NCBI RefSeq assembly: GCF_017826695.1 | Contig: NZ_JAFFZW010000016.1 | Location: forward strand, 1-61,262 | Direction: 5' to 3' | Length of the DNA stretch: 61,262 nucleotides | From: Pseudomonas alliivorans | GTDB taxonomy: Bacteria; Pseudomonadota; Gammaproteobacteria; Pseudomonadales; Pseudomonadaceae | Part shown: positions 1 to 8,039 of the stretch, one piece after another | Layout: each line of letters opens with the position of its first letter | How positions within the stretch are numbered: the first letter of the stretch is position 1 | The notes under the pieces: model-generated | What the model was told of the DNA's origin: nothing | The model's input: only the letters and a program-made list of their open reading frames with translations | Database searches by the model: none | Translations under genes and position numbers: made by a program

Positions 1-111
1 CGCTTTCGTGGGCTGATGAAAAACACAGCTCAGCTGACCACGCTGTTCGCCCTGTCAAACCTGTGGATGGCTCGAAAACAGCTGATGGGTATGGGTGAGT
101 TGCGCGTTTAA
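1..111 (+). CDS. IS5-family transposase, C-terminal end only (cut by window edge)
   Basis: Frame 1 reads from the first base to a TAA at 109-111 and gives 36 residues. They include MKNTAQLTTLFALSNLWMAR, the characteristic C-terminus of IS5-group DDE transposases. The rest of the gene lies outside the window, so whether the element is intact cannot be judged. The element's right end should fall near 230-240, but I could not define its inverted repeat. Plain inference: an insertion sequence borders the effector island on this side. Confidence 0.8.
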   Translation, partial: RFRGLMKNTAQLTTLFALSNLWMARKQLMGMGELRV

Positions 112-243
112 CACGGAAAACCGGACGGAAACGCCCTCAACGCGCTGCATCAGGCCATTTTCAGCATATAGCGCTGGGTGCCGGGCAAATTGCGACTCGC
201 CGTCGCTGCGCAACAAGTTGATCGGAGCATCCTTAGCTAGGCG

Positions 244-440
244 ATGCCGGCGAACAGCTCCACGGCAGCAGGGCTTCGTAATCTTCAACCGAAGCCGCAT
301 GGGTTAACGTTCAAGTGCGTGGCGCAGCCATGCATAGGGCTCCTAACCGTTGGCTTTGGCGGTCTCGACCAGGCTATCCAGTTGAGAATGAGCCTTGGCG
401 CCTTTTTGCGTGCCGCTGAACAACCTGTCCTTCCCTCACC
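244..440 (-). pseudogene. Decayed IS66-family transposase (TnpC) C-terminal fragment
   Basis: Read on the minus strand, this stretch gives recognisable IS66 TnpC C-terminal pieces: LFSGTQKGAKAHSQLDSLVE, then TAKANG, EPYAWLRHALER and, in another frame, SVEDYEALLPWSCSP. A TAG sits where IS66 proteins normally have the Gln of the NGQEPY motif. A TAA and a frameshift follow. It is therefore a dead fragment, probably truncated by the neighbouring IS5-type insertion. The stretch from about 441 to 540 shows no gene. Confidence 0.75.
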
Positions 441-540
441 GTGTTTCTTTGGTCTTTATTAATTCTTCCTCCTCGCAATCACTTTGAATCATAACGTTCT
501 ATTACCCGGCTAGGTATTTTTTGTTGCTTACCCTGCTTGG

Positions 541-1376
541 TCATAATAGAAACGTACATATTGTAGTTTTTTGTGCAGCTTGCTTTTCGCTTTCTGACCA
601 ATAGGCATCTGCAAGATTAAGATATGCAACCACTCTTTCAGGATTGTTATCAATTATTTTCTCAAGCAACCAGATTGCATCACTGTTGAAACTTGCCTCT
701 TGCCAAAAATAGGCTATATCATTAAGCACCTGTTGATCACTCTTTGAATAACCGTATTTATTCAAGTAAGACTCCACGAAAGCTTTTTTTGGAAAGTCGG
801 CAAATCTAGCTTTTTCTTTGTGTAGCCGAGAAGTAGCATTTTTAAACTCAGTTAAAAATTGTTCTTTATATTTCCTACCAAAATCTGTGACAATTTTTTC
901 TTTATCCACGCATATTTCAGATAGACACGACTCTGCCGAATCTTGCTTCATCAATGAGTAGCAGTAAGGGGCGTCAGCAGATGCATTACTTGGTGTCTTT
1001 TCAAGAAAAACAAGCCCGCTAGAGCGTGACTGCACTGCACTGCACTGCAAAAATGAACGACCCCGAAAGTATCAGGCACACCTTGCTTATTTTTAATTAA
1101 ATCCACTGCACTTGTTACCTTGCCCGCATCAAGAGACTTAATATTTCCACTCGGCTTATAATCCAAAAGCGGTTCTCTTGTGCAGTGCAGTCACACTCAC
1201 AGCTTAGCACATACTCCCCACTCAACATGTTCCATCTCGAAGTAGCAATCTCACCTTCGTCACAATAATTTTTATCAATATGGATAGAACAGAAATTACT
1301 ATCTGGGTCACATACGATTTTGTCTGCATCAGCGTATGCAGAAGAGACGAACGTAAAAAAAAACCGCAAATAGCAT
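541..1376 (-). pseudogene. Broken exported TPR-like protein (candidate immunity gene) with three frame breaks
   Basis: Three overlapping minus-strand frames join into one protein. The ATG at 1376-1374 starts a signal peptide (MLFAVFF..., then TFVSSAYA as cleavage region). A run of nine T (1355-1363) puts this ATG one base out of frame with the rest; eight T would restore it. Near 1166 one more T in a T4 run would join ...CTAQENRF to LDYKPSGN. At 1030-1049 four copies of a 5-bp unit break the frame again, and three copies would join ...VVHFCSAVQ to SRSSGLVF. The C-terminal part (residues near NNPERVVAYLNLADAYW) looks like a tetratricopeptide helix pair. Position behind a peptidoglycan-hydrolase effector and the export signal suggest a periplasmic immunity protein. 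It may be a pseudogene, a phase-variable gene, or partly a sequencing artefact. Confidence 0.6.
1030..1049. repeat. Simple sequence repeat (CTGCA)x4 inside the broken gene
   Basis: Four perfect tandem copies of CTGCA lie within the coding stretch of the 541-1376 gene. The unit is five bases, so gain or loss of one copy changes the reading frame. With three copies the upstream and downstream halves of the protein are in the same frame. A related TGCAG doublet lies at about 1184-1193. Confidence 0.85.
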
Positions 1377-1510
1377 TTTTTTAAAAGTCACAGACGTGCC
1401 CTTCACTTATCATGTGCCTAGTTAATCAATTACACTATGCTGAGTGTCGCCGACGGTACAGCTTTTTTCTTTTAACATTGATAATACTATATTCGCTCAG
1501 CGGTAAAGAC

Positions 1511-1532
1511 GCCTCCCAGGCGATTAGGAGGC
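1511..1532 (-). terminator. Stem-loop behind the SH3-like gene
   Basis: GCCTCC (1511-1516) and GGAGGC (1527-1532) pair across a 10-nt loop. On the minus strand the hairpin is followed by GTCTTTA, a weak U-tract. It lies 24 bases beyond the stop codon of the exported gene at 1556-2338, so it could end that transcript. Confidence 0.45.
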
Positions 1533-1555
1533 AGAGATTAATCTATCCGGTTAAC

Positions 1556-2338
1556 TCAACACCCGCTCACGCTCTCGCACAAAATCCATCCTCGTATCTC
1601 TTTTCCTTTTGTGCTCTTGTAGACGATAGATATCCAACCCGCCGATACGGCCTCTTGGTTTACCTTATCCCCTTTTACTAGATACATTTTTGTTTTATTG
1701 GCAATCGCTGCGGAAGAATATATCGATGTTTTTTTGGTCACCTCTAATTCTAAATTTTTACCCTTTAACCACCGGCTATAATTCTCTGACGCAAGCTGAG
1801 CCATTACAGCATTACGATTCTTGTACGGATATGTATAAACAGGTTCATCCGTATCCCCATCGCGCAGCACAACGTCCGCACCGCTTCCAAAATAATCTGT
1901 ATTTTTCTTATCTAATTCGTATCCACTCAAAGCTTTCCGAAACACCATTACACTAAAATAATCGCTTCCATAGCTGACACCGGTGAAAGCACGGATGGGG
2001 GAACTATGGATAATAAAAACATCCTTACTTCCATTACCCGTTTTTGCCAAAAACGCATCCACCACCTCACCAGGGTCAGCAATATAAGGTAATCTAGCTA
2101 TGAATCTTTCCTCCCCGGCATTGCAGTCTAAAAAAGTAATACCAAGCCCCATCTCGGGATTTGCTTTTCCCTCATCTTCAATAACAGGAGTTGATTTAAC
2201 AACTATGTAACCTCCACCTACCCTCAATGGCTGATACAAAGTGTCTTTGGGCGCTTCGCAAGCAAAAGTAGAGGATGCTACAAAAACCGCCAACAAACCG
2301 AAATACTTGAATATCGCCATCCGACGAAAACAACTCAT
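1556..2338 (-). CDS. Exported SH3-like protein, candidate immunity to the peptidoglycan-hydrolase effector
   Basis: The 260-aa protein starts at an ATG (2338-2336) that overlaps the effector's TGA in an ATGA junction, so translation is probably coupled. A signal peptide follows (MAIFKYFGLLAVFVASSTFA, cut before Cys-Glu-Ala), which places the protein in the periplasm. The C-terminal 70 residues (TSIYSSAAIANKTKMYLVKG through GWISIVY and GWILC) have the spacing of a bacterial SH3 domain, a fold that often binds cell wall or blocks wall enzymes. The family is not one I can name. Its place directly after an effector that attacks peptidoglycan makes immunity the most likely role. This is inference from context. 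Confidence 0.65.
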   Translation of the reverse strand: MSCFRRMAIFKYFGLLAVFVASSTFACEAPKDTLYQPLRVGGGYIVVKSTPVIEDEGKANPEMGLGITFLDCNAGEERFIARLPYIADPGEVVDAFLAKTGNGSKDVFIIHSSPIRAFTGVSYGSDYFSVMVFRKALSGYELDKKNTDYFGSGADVVLRDGDTDEPVYTYPYKNRNAVMAQLASENYSRWLKGKNLELEVTKKTSIYSSAAIANKTKMYLVKGDKVNQEAVSAGWISIVYKSTKGKEIRGWILCESVSGC

Positions 2339-5300
2339 CCCGCACACCCCCCAAAATCGTTATTAATTAACTGGATAATCTCTTTACTAACTGCTTTGCG
2401 CTTCGCAAGTTGATCTAGACCAGTGTTAATCTTCGCCGTAACCCTTCTTACCTTTAGATCCACCTCCAGAGATGCGTCATCTGCAATGGCTCCAATATTA
2501 TTATTTTTCCAGTACCAACTACCAGATGCGACTATGGCATTTACATCGGTTTCGATCAACGAAGGTGTTGCATCTATTCTAACTCCTATGGCATCTGCAC
2601 ATCTCTTATAGGTCTCATAAAATGTGAGATGCAGCAGACCACGACCACGATAATCATTATTTGGATAGTCGTTACTTCCAAAACAATGCTGAGCATAACC
2701 TGCATCATTACCTAACAGGTGATCATCGACATACTTTAATTTTTGCTCATGACTAAGATGCAAGCCTTTACGTATCAAGCCATTATTTATCGCGGTAGGC
2801 GCCAAATTGAGAAGAGACTCTGCTGTATAAGTAGCACGTGAGTAGTTAAGACTTTCTCGAAACTTAGCAAACTTTAACGTCTCTACGCTTCCCTGAGCAA
2901 GGATTAAAGCCACCTGAGAGCAGGTTGTTATACCATACTTCTCAAAAAAATTACTGGCTGACTCTACAAATCCTTTTAAAAACTCTTCAGTTACTGTGGG
3001 GCCTGAAATTTTCTTCATAAACGGTACTGTTAAAGCGATACTCTTTCCGCACTTCTTACAGAGAGAAGAACCGGTAACCTCTAGCATGTTACCCACAAAA
3101 CTGACTGGATTAACGTGTTTAACCATTCCGCTACCATCACCAATTGCGCTCCCGCCTATCAAATCGTCCCAGAAAACAAAATTGTCAATCCTTTCTTTTT
3201 CATGTTTAAGCACTGCTGGGTAGGGCTTTAGAAGCTCATTTAGACGAACCCACTTTGACGTATTCGACTTAAATTTCCATTCTGTAGGATGATCTGCTAT
3301 TAGCTTTGACCAGCGCTGTCTAAACTCAACGTTCTTTAATGCAGCCGTCAAGTCTTCAGAGGTCACCTCTCCATCCTTATTACCAAGCGTGTCCACGTCT
3401 TTATATATATTCTTAAAAAAATCAGGCATATCGTCAGGATCAAGAAAACCATCCGATGTCTGATTGCTTTCTCTAAAAATTTTAAAACCTAGTAGCTCCC
3501 AATCGTGCTGACTTATGATTTTTGCTGACTCTTTCTTAATCAAACCAGACTTATTTTCGCCGCTATCCAATATTGAAACTTCATACCAATCGACCGTATC
3601 TTTAAATGGAACCGCCTTTGTTAACTCGACAAAATTTTCGGCTAACACTTCAACAATACCGTTCTCAGGCGGTTTTTTCTTTAACACCGTGGCGGCAGGA
3701 ATATGTATATATTTCCTGCCTTCCTTCACACCGGCTTTATTCTTCAAAAAATCTTCAATTCTAGGATCAGCCGAAAAGACCTCCACATGCACCTGATGCT
3801 TGCTGGAAACCCCACCTGTTGGTCCTGCAATGTTTTCGTTAAGCCCCAGATACCCAATTGGATCTCCAGCTTTTATTGCCGTGTCCATTGGAACGACGAC
3901 ATCGAAAACGGTAGGCGTCAGCTCTTGCCACTGAACAAAACGATTGGGGGAGACATCCTCCACGCAAGCCCAGAAAGACGCTGGCACTGGCAAGGAATGT
4001 CCCTTCAAGCCCGTCGTTGGACCTGAGGTGCTCGGAATGAACGTACACTCAGCCATTCGAACGGTCTTGGTTCCGATCTTGAGATTGAGCACTTTTGCAC
4101 TGTCAAACTCAATCGTGCTGTTCGTGCATAAAACAAGGCCTTGATTGGCCCCCTGCGTCGTTGCTGCGCTTATGGGTTGCCCTGCCGCAGCACCATGAGT
4201 GAGTGACGCAGGTGGCTGGCGGAGCGTGAGTCCGCTGGCGGTAACCACCGCTCTGACCTTGCCTTTCCAATAGCCTGGCTTGGTTCTTTCAGGCGGGACG
4301 ACCTCTTGCCAGCTGGGAGTGCCATCAGATTTGGGGTAGGAAGCACCGTTTTGTTTGTAGGCAAACCAGAACTCTTGACCTTCAGTACGCCCGCCAACTG
4401 CACCTTTTATAAGTTTGCCTTTGGCATGAACACGATCAGCGTGTTCTTCCAGAATTTCAATTTCGGCACCTGCAGAAATGGCTCCATATTCCTGGCAGTC
4501 AGACGCGCCCTTGATGTCGCTTCTTGCCCTGAAGCCGCTCGCAATCATCTTGATTCGTGGAGTGGGGATCTCGTCTTGCAGAATGGGATAGCGCTCAAAC
4601 GGTAACAGATGCATGTACAGGCTGTAGAACGTCAATTCGTTGCTGGTGCCAGGCTGCACCTCAGTGTTAGCCGGTGATTTGTAGTCATGACGCACGAGAC
4701 AGAACGAATTTGAATATTTCAGGGTCTGTGTTGCTTCAGCACCTGCAAATTCGCTTGTCAGATAATCCTTGTTCAGGCGATAGGCGACGACTACACCGTT
4801 TCCGATACAGCGTATGGGTTCTTCTCGCACACATTGCGGGGCACTCTGATCGCTGATGTGGATGCCGCCGTGCCAAAAATTATGGCTTCCTAAAAGATAA
4901 TGGCCTGAGTTTTCTTTCTCCAGAGCGGCAAACAGTTCTTCCGCGTCCTTGAATGACGATCCTCCCGCTTTACGAATAGGAAATTGCCAAGTGCCGCCCG
5001 CCGCTACGGTTTCAGCTGGCGCTGGAGCAGTTGGACTGACGCCATCCGGATTGGTCAAGTTCGAAATGTCGAACCCGCGGGGATCAACGGTCACATGACC
5101 ACGTGCCAGATTTGGCTGGCCTTTAGTTCCGTTTCTCAGTACTTCAAAATGTAAATGCGCGCCTGTCCCTATACCAGTATTTCCGCAAGGGCCTACGGTT
5201 GCTCCTTTGGCAACGGATGCACCCAATGCTAGCGGAGACGGCGCACTCATATGCGCATATAGGGTGTGAACAATTTCTGTGCCGTTGGCGTGCTCTAGCA

Positions 5301-5517
5301 CTACCAGATTCCCATACCCATTCATAGTGCCTTTATAGACCACCTTTCCTGCACCAGCGGCAGGGATGGATGTGCCGGCAGGGGCCCCCCAGTCTTCGCC
5401 CCTGTGCGGACGAACTTGCCCGGTAACAGGGTGAGTGCGGGTAGGGTTCCACTCGCTTGTATAATGAAAAGCCGCACCTGGATTATAAAGTTCCATATAA
5501 TTACTCACTGTACTCAT
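2335..5517 (-). CDS. T6SS cargo effector: M23 (LytM) endopeptidase plus GH19 lysozyme/chitinase-like domain
   Basis: This 1060-aa protein carries two cell-wall enzymes. Residues about 30-135 form an M23/LytM domain with all the expected zinc ligands: HRGED (His and Asp four apart), His in LYAHM, and HLHFEV. The middle has a second M23-like but degenerate segment (GGIHISDQSAP ... HQVHVEVF) and an SH3-like stretch (FRARSDIKGASDCQEYGAIS). From about 840 to the end is a GH19-type domain: AQGSVETLKFAKF matches the catalytic-Glu helix, followed by LNYS, YRGRGLLHLTFYETYKR and the SGSWYWKNN helix. Both activities would cut peptidoglycan in a competitor's periplasm (peptide stem and glycan). There is no signal peptide, as expected for T6SS cargo. 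The first in-frame start is a GTG at 5520; I chose the ATG at 5517. It overlaps the upstream lipoprotein gene, and VgrG is the next gene upstream. Confidence 0.85.
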   Translation of the reverse strand: MSTVSNYMELYNPGAAFHYTSEWNPTRTHPVTGQVRPHRGEDWGAPAGTSIPAAGAGKVVYKGTMNGYGNLVVLEHANGTEIVHTLYAHMSAPSPLALGASVAKGATVGPCGNTGIGTGAHLHFEVLRNGTKGQPNLARGHVTVDPRGFDISNLTNPDGVSPTAPAPAETVAAGGTWQFPIRKAGGSSFKDAEELFAALEKENSGHYLLGSHNFWHGGIHISDQSAPQCVREEPIRCIGNGVVVAYRLNKDYLTSEFAGAEATQTLKYSNSFCLVRHDYKSPANTEVQPGTSNELTFYSLYMHLLPFERYPILQDEIPTPRIKMIASGFRARSDIKGASDCQEYGAISAGAEIEILEEHADRVHAKGKLIKGAVGGRTEGQEFWFAYKQNGASYPKSDGTPSWQEVVPPERTKPGYWKGKVRAVVTASGLTLRQPPASLTHGAAAGQPISAATTQGANQGLVLCTNSTIEFDSAKVLNLKIGTKTVRMAECTFIPSTSGPTTGLKGHSLPVPASFWACVEDVSPNRFVQWQELTPTVFDVVVPMDTAIKAGDPIGYLGLNENIAGPTGGVSSKHQVHVEVFSADPRIEDFLKNKAGVKEGRKYIHIPAATVLKKKPPENGIVEVLAENFVELTKAVPFKDTVDWYEVSILDSGENKSGLIKKESAKIISQHDWELLGFKIFRESNQTSDGFLDPDDMPDFFKNIYKDVDTLGNKDGEVTSEDLTAALKNVEFRQRWSKLIADHPTEWKFKSNTSKWVRLNELLKPYPAVLKHEKERIDNFVFWDDLIGGSAIGDGSGMVKHVNPVSFVGNMLEVTGSSLCKKCGKSIALTVPFMKKISGPTVTEEFLKGFVESASNFFEKYGITTCSQVALILAQGSVETLKFAKFRESLNYSRATYTAESLLNLAPTAINNGLIRKGLHLSHEQKLKYVDDHLLGNDAGYAQHCFGSNDYPNNDYRGRGLLHLTFYETYKRCADAIGVRIDATPSLIETDVNAIVASGSWYWKNNNIGAIADDASLEVDLKVRRVTAKINTGLDQLAKRKAVSKEIIQLINNDFGGCAG

Positions 5518-5971
5518 CACAGTAGAAAACTGAACTTCCCTGTTGTTTTGGGTTCGTTATCAAAATGGGCGACTTACCATCTTTTTGATTCAGCTTGAGG
5601 TTGGAAAACTTGGTTCTCAATGTAGCCTCAACGGTCGCAGGGCTGTCTTTTAAATAAATAGCATGGACGCTAAATGGCCCTTTGTAAGGTATAGCTATTT
5701 GATTTACTGCCAAGCCATAGAACGTATCGTTTACGCAGTAAAAAGCAGCTTCGTCAACCCTGCAAGGCTCAAGCTTTCGTTCAGTAAAATAAGCACCGCT
5801 GGCTTTTTTCGTCACAGGATCAAGGTAAATATTCTTGATCTGACAAGCTTCAATTCCGCGAAATTGCTCCTCCAACGTGGTATTCGAGCATGCGCTTATA
5901 GCGATCAGGGCTAAAACAGAAAAAGTCAGCCTTAAGCTTCTGAACATCGACAGCGAGTTAGTGTTAATCAT
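5501..5971 (-). CDS. Small lipoprotein between vgrG and the M23/GH19 effector
   Basis: The ATG at 5971 is preceded by AAGGA at good spacing, 11 bases after the vgrG stop, and gives 156 residues. An earlier in-frame Met at 6034 lies inside vgrG and is unlikely. The N-terminus is a lipoprotein signal (LTFSVLALIAISAC), so the mature protein would be anchored to a membrane by its N-terminal Cys. Two Cys pairs remain in the mature part. The gene is in one operon with vgrG and the effector, overlapping the effector start. A periplasm-facing lipoprotein beside a wall-degrading effector could be its immunity protein. A role in loading is less likely because it is exported. I do not recognise the family. 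Confidence 0.7.
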   Translation of the reverse strand: MINTNSLSMFRSLRLTFSVLALIAISACSNTTLEEQFRGIEACQIKNIYLDPVTKKASGAYFTERKLEPCRVDEAAFYCVNDTFYGLAVNQIAIPYKGPFSVHAIYLKDSPATVEATLRTKFSNLKLNQKDGKSPILITNPKQQGSSVFYCDEYSE

Positions 5972-5981
5972 GAGTTTATCC

Positions 5982-8018
5982 TTATTCAGAAAACACAAAA
6001 AAAGCCTTCGGTTCGACCTTCTCAGGCGGTGCATTCACCAACGCCTGATCCATCAAACTCCCCGCCTTGTCCTTGTCCACTACCCCAGGCAGTACCGGCG
6101 GTTTGATGCCGATCCCGGTGCCGTTCCCTGCGGAGCCTCCAGCGTTGACCTTCACGATCGGTCCGACCATGGTAATTCCGCCGGCGTCGAGCTTGATGAA
6201 GCTTCCGCCCGCTTTCACGGTGAGTTCCACGCCCGCTTCGATGACGATCTTTTCACCGGCTTTCAAGTGGATCTCGGTGCCTGCGCTGGTCAGTTGCGCG
6301 GTGCCCAGTTTCACGTGCTGGTTTTGCGCGACGGTGAGGTGGTCGTCCATGCGGACTTCGGTTTTGCGGTCGGCGTAGGTGGTGCGGTGTTCTTCGGCCT
6401 TGAGTTCGGTGTAGGTATTCTTTTCGACGGTGTCGTGGCGCTCGTTACCGACGCGGATTTTCTGGTCGTGCTCGATGTTCTCGTCCCAGTCGCGCTGGGC
6501 ATGGATGAAGATCTGTTCGGCACCTTTTTTATCTTCGATGCGCAGTTCGTTGTAACCGCCGCCGCCCGGCGAGCTGAGGGTCTTGAATACCGTGCGGGTT
6601 TTGTTGGTCGGCAGCGGGTACGGAACCTGATTTTCCTTGTGGTACAGGCAGCCGGTCACAAGTGGCTGGTCCGGGTCGCCCTCAAGGAATGACACCAGGA
6701 CTTCCATGCCGACGCGCGGGATGCTGATGCCGCCGTAGCGGTCGCCCGCCCAACTGCTGGAGACACGCAGCCAGCAGCTGGTCTTGTCATCGGCAAGGCC
6801 TTCGCGGTCCCAGAAGAACTGGACTTTCACCCGTCCATACGGGTCGCAGTGGATTTCTTCGCCCTTGGGGCCGGTGACCACGGCGGTCTGGCTACCGAGC
6901 ACGCGAGGTTTGGGGTGTTCCAGCGCTGGGCGATAAAAGACAGCCCAAGGCGTTGCCAGGAATCGGTTGCGATAACCCTGATGGAAATCGTCCTTATTGT
7001 TGGTGGTGTCGCTGGTGACCGACTCTTCGAGCACTTGCGGCTGCTTGCCTTCATGGAAGATTTCGGTCAGCAGCCACAGGTCGTTCCACTCGGCGCGAGG
7101 GTGCTCGGATAGCTGGAGAAAATGCCCGCTCTTGAGCGCAGTCTGATCGCCCCAGCCGTCGGCTTGCTGATAGTCGGCACGATGGCGTTCCAGCGCTCGC
7201 TGGCTCAGGAACTTGCCCCGTGCGCGATCAATGAAGCGGCCCGGATAGTCATAGTCCTCCAGGTCCGGCTCATTGCTTTCATTGGCGGGTTTGTAAGCGG
7301 CTTCAAGTTGCAGTTTCGGCTTCTCGAAGTCGTAGTCGCGTCGGGTCACGCGGCCTGTGCGGGTTTCCAGGCGCAGCTTGAAGCCCTTGATGACTGGCAC
7401 GTCAGCGACCAGACCGCTGCCTTGCACATACGCCGTGGGCTCACCCAGCTTGGGGAAGACGGTCTGGTCATCGCCGAACACCAGTACATGCCCCTCCTGG
7501 CTGTGCTGGAAGTGGTAATGAACACCCTCTTCCTCGCACAGTCGCTGCACGAAATGCAGGTCGGTTTCATCGTACTGCACGCAGTAATCACGCTCAGGGC
7601 ACGGCTGGCCGAGCTGGAACTTGTAGCCGTTACCCTTGATGCCGTGCTCTTCCAGGATCAACGCGATGATTTGCTGCGCCGACATCTGCTGATAGATACG
7701 CTGGTTGGTACGGTGATGCAGATACTGCAAGTGCGGCACCAGAGACAAGGTGTAACGCGTCAGGCGCTTGCCCGCATCACCTTGGGCGGCGCGGTAGATC
7801 TGGCCGTGAATGCCATTACCCTGAGGGTCGAACGCCAGAAACGCCTGCTTGTGCAGAAGCGCTTCCAGATCAATGTCCGGGTTTTCGCTGACCAGTTCCA
7901 GGTCGAAACGAAACGGCTGGCTGATACCTTCAGTGCCTGTAAACGACAGCACCTGCAGGTCGCCCGAGAAGTCTTTGACGGTCAGGCTGAAGTGCGTTTC
8001 GTTAGATGGATTGAACAT
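5982..8018 (-). CDS. vgrG: VgrG spike protein (type VI secretion)
   Basis: VgrG trimers cap the Hcp tube and carry effectors into target cells. The 678-aa product begins FNPSNETHFSLTVKDFSGDL, typical of the gp27-like N-terminus, and has YCVQYDETDLHFVQRLCEEE, the gp5/OB-fold region (TAVVTGPKGEEIHCDPYGRV) and the beta-helix region (SSPGGGGYNELRIEDKKG, repeated H/V/K strands to VGPIVKVNAGGS). A short Gly/Pro linker and about 35 further residues end the protein; there is no enzymatic extension. Two ATGs are adjacent (8021, 8018); the second has better spacing to GGGAG. Lies 21 bp behind the kinase gene and directly upstream of the lipoprotein and M23/GH19 effector, so it probably delivers that effector. 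Close relative of the second vgrG at 33106. Confidence 0.95.
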   Translation of the reverse strand: MFNPSNETHFSLTVKDFSGDLQVLSFTGTEGISQPFRFDLELVSENPDIDLEALLHKQAFLAFDPQGNGIHGQIYRAAQGDAGKRLTRYTLSLVPHLQYLHHRTNQRIYQQMSAQQIIALILEEHGIKGNGYKFQLGQPCPERDYCVQYDETDLHFVQRLCEEEGVHYHFQHSQEGHVLVFGDDQTVFPKLGEPTAYVQGSGLVADVPVIKGFKLRLETRTGRVTRRDYDFEKPKLQLEAAYKPANESNEPDLEDYDYPGRFIDRARGKFLSQRALERHRADYQQADGWGDQTALKSGHFLQLSEHPRAEWNDLWLLTEIFHEGKQPQVLEESVTSDTTNNKDDFHQGYRNRFLATPWAVFYRPALEHPKPRVLGSQTAVVTGPKGEEIHCDPYGRVKVQFFWDREGLADDKTSCWLRVSSSWAGDRYGGISIPRVGMEVLVSFLEGDPDQPLVTGCLYHKENQVPYPLPTNKTRTVFKTLSSPGGGGYNELRIEDKKGAEQIFIHAQRDWDENIEHDQKIRVGNERHDTVEKNTYTELKAEEHRTTYADRKTEVRMDDHLTVAQNQHVKLGTAQLTSAGTEIHLKAGEKIVIEAGVELTVKAGGSFIKLDAGGITMVGPIVKVNAGGSAGNGTGIGIKPPVLPGVVDKDKAGSLMDQALVNAPPEKVEPKAFFVFSE

Positions 8019-8039
8019 CATTTGCTCCCTGTTCGGTCG

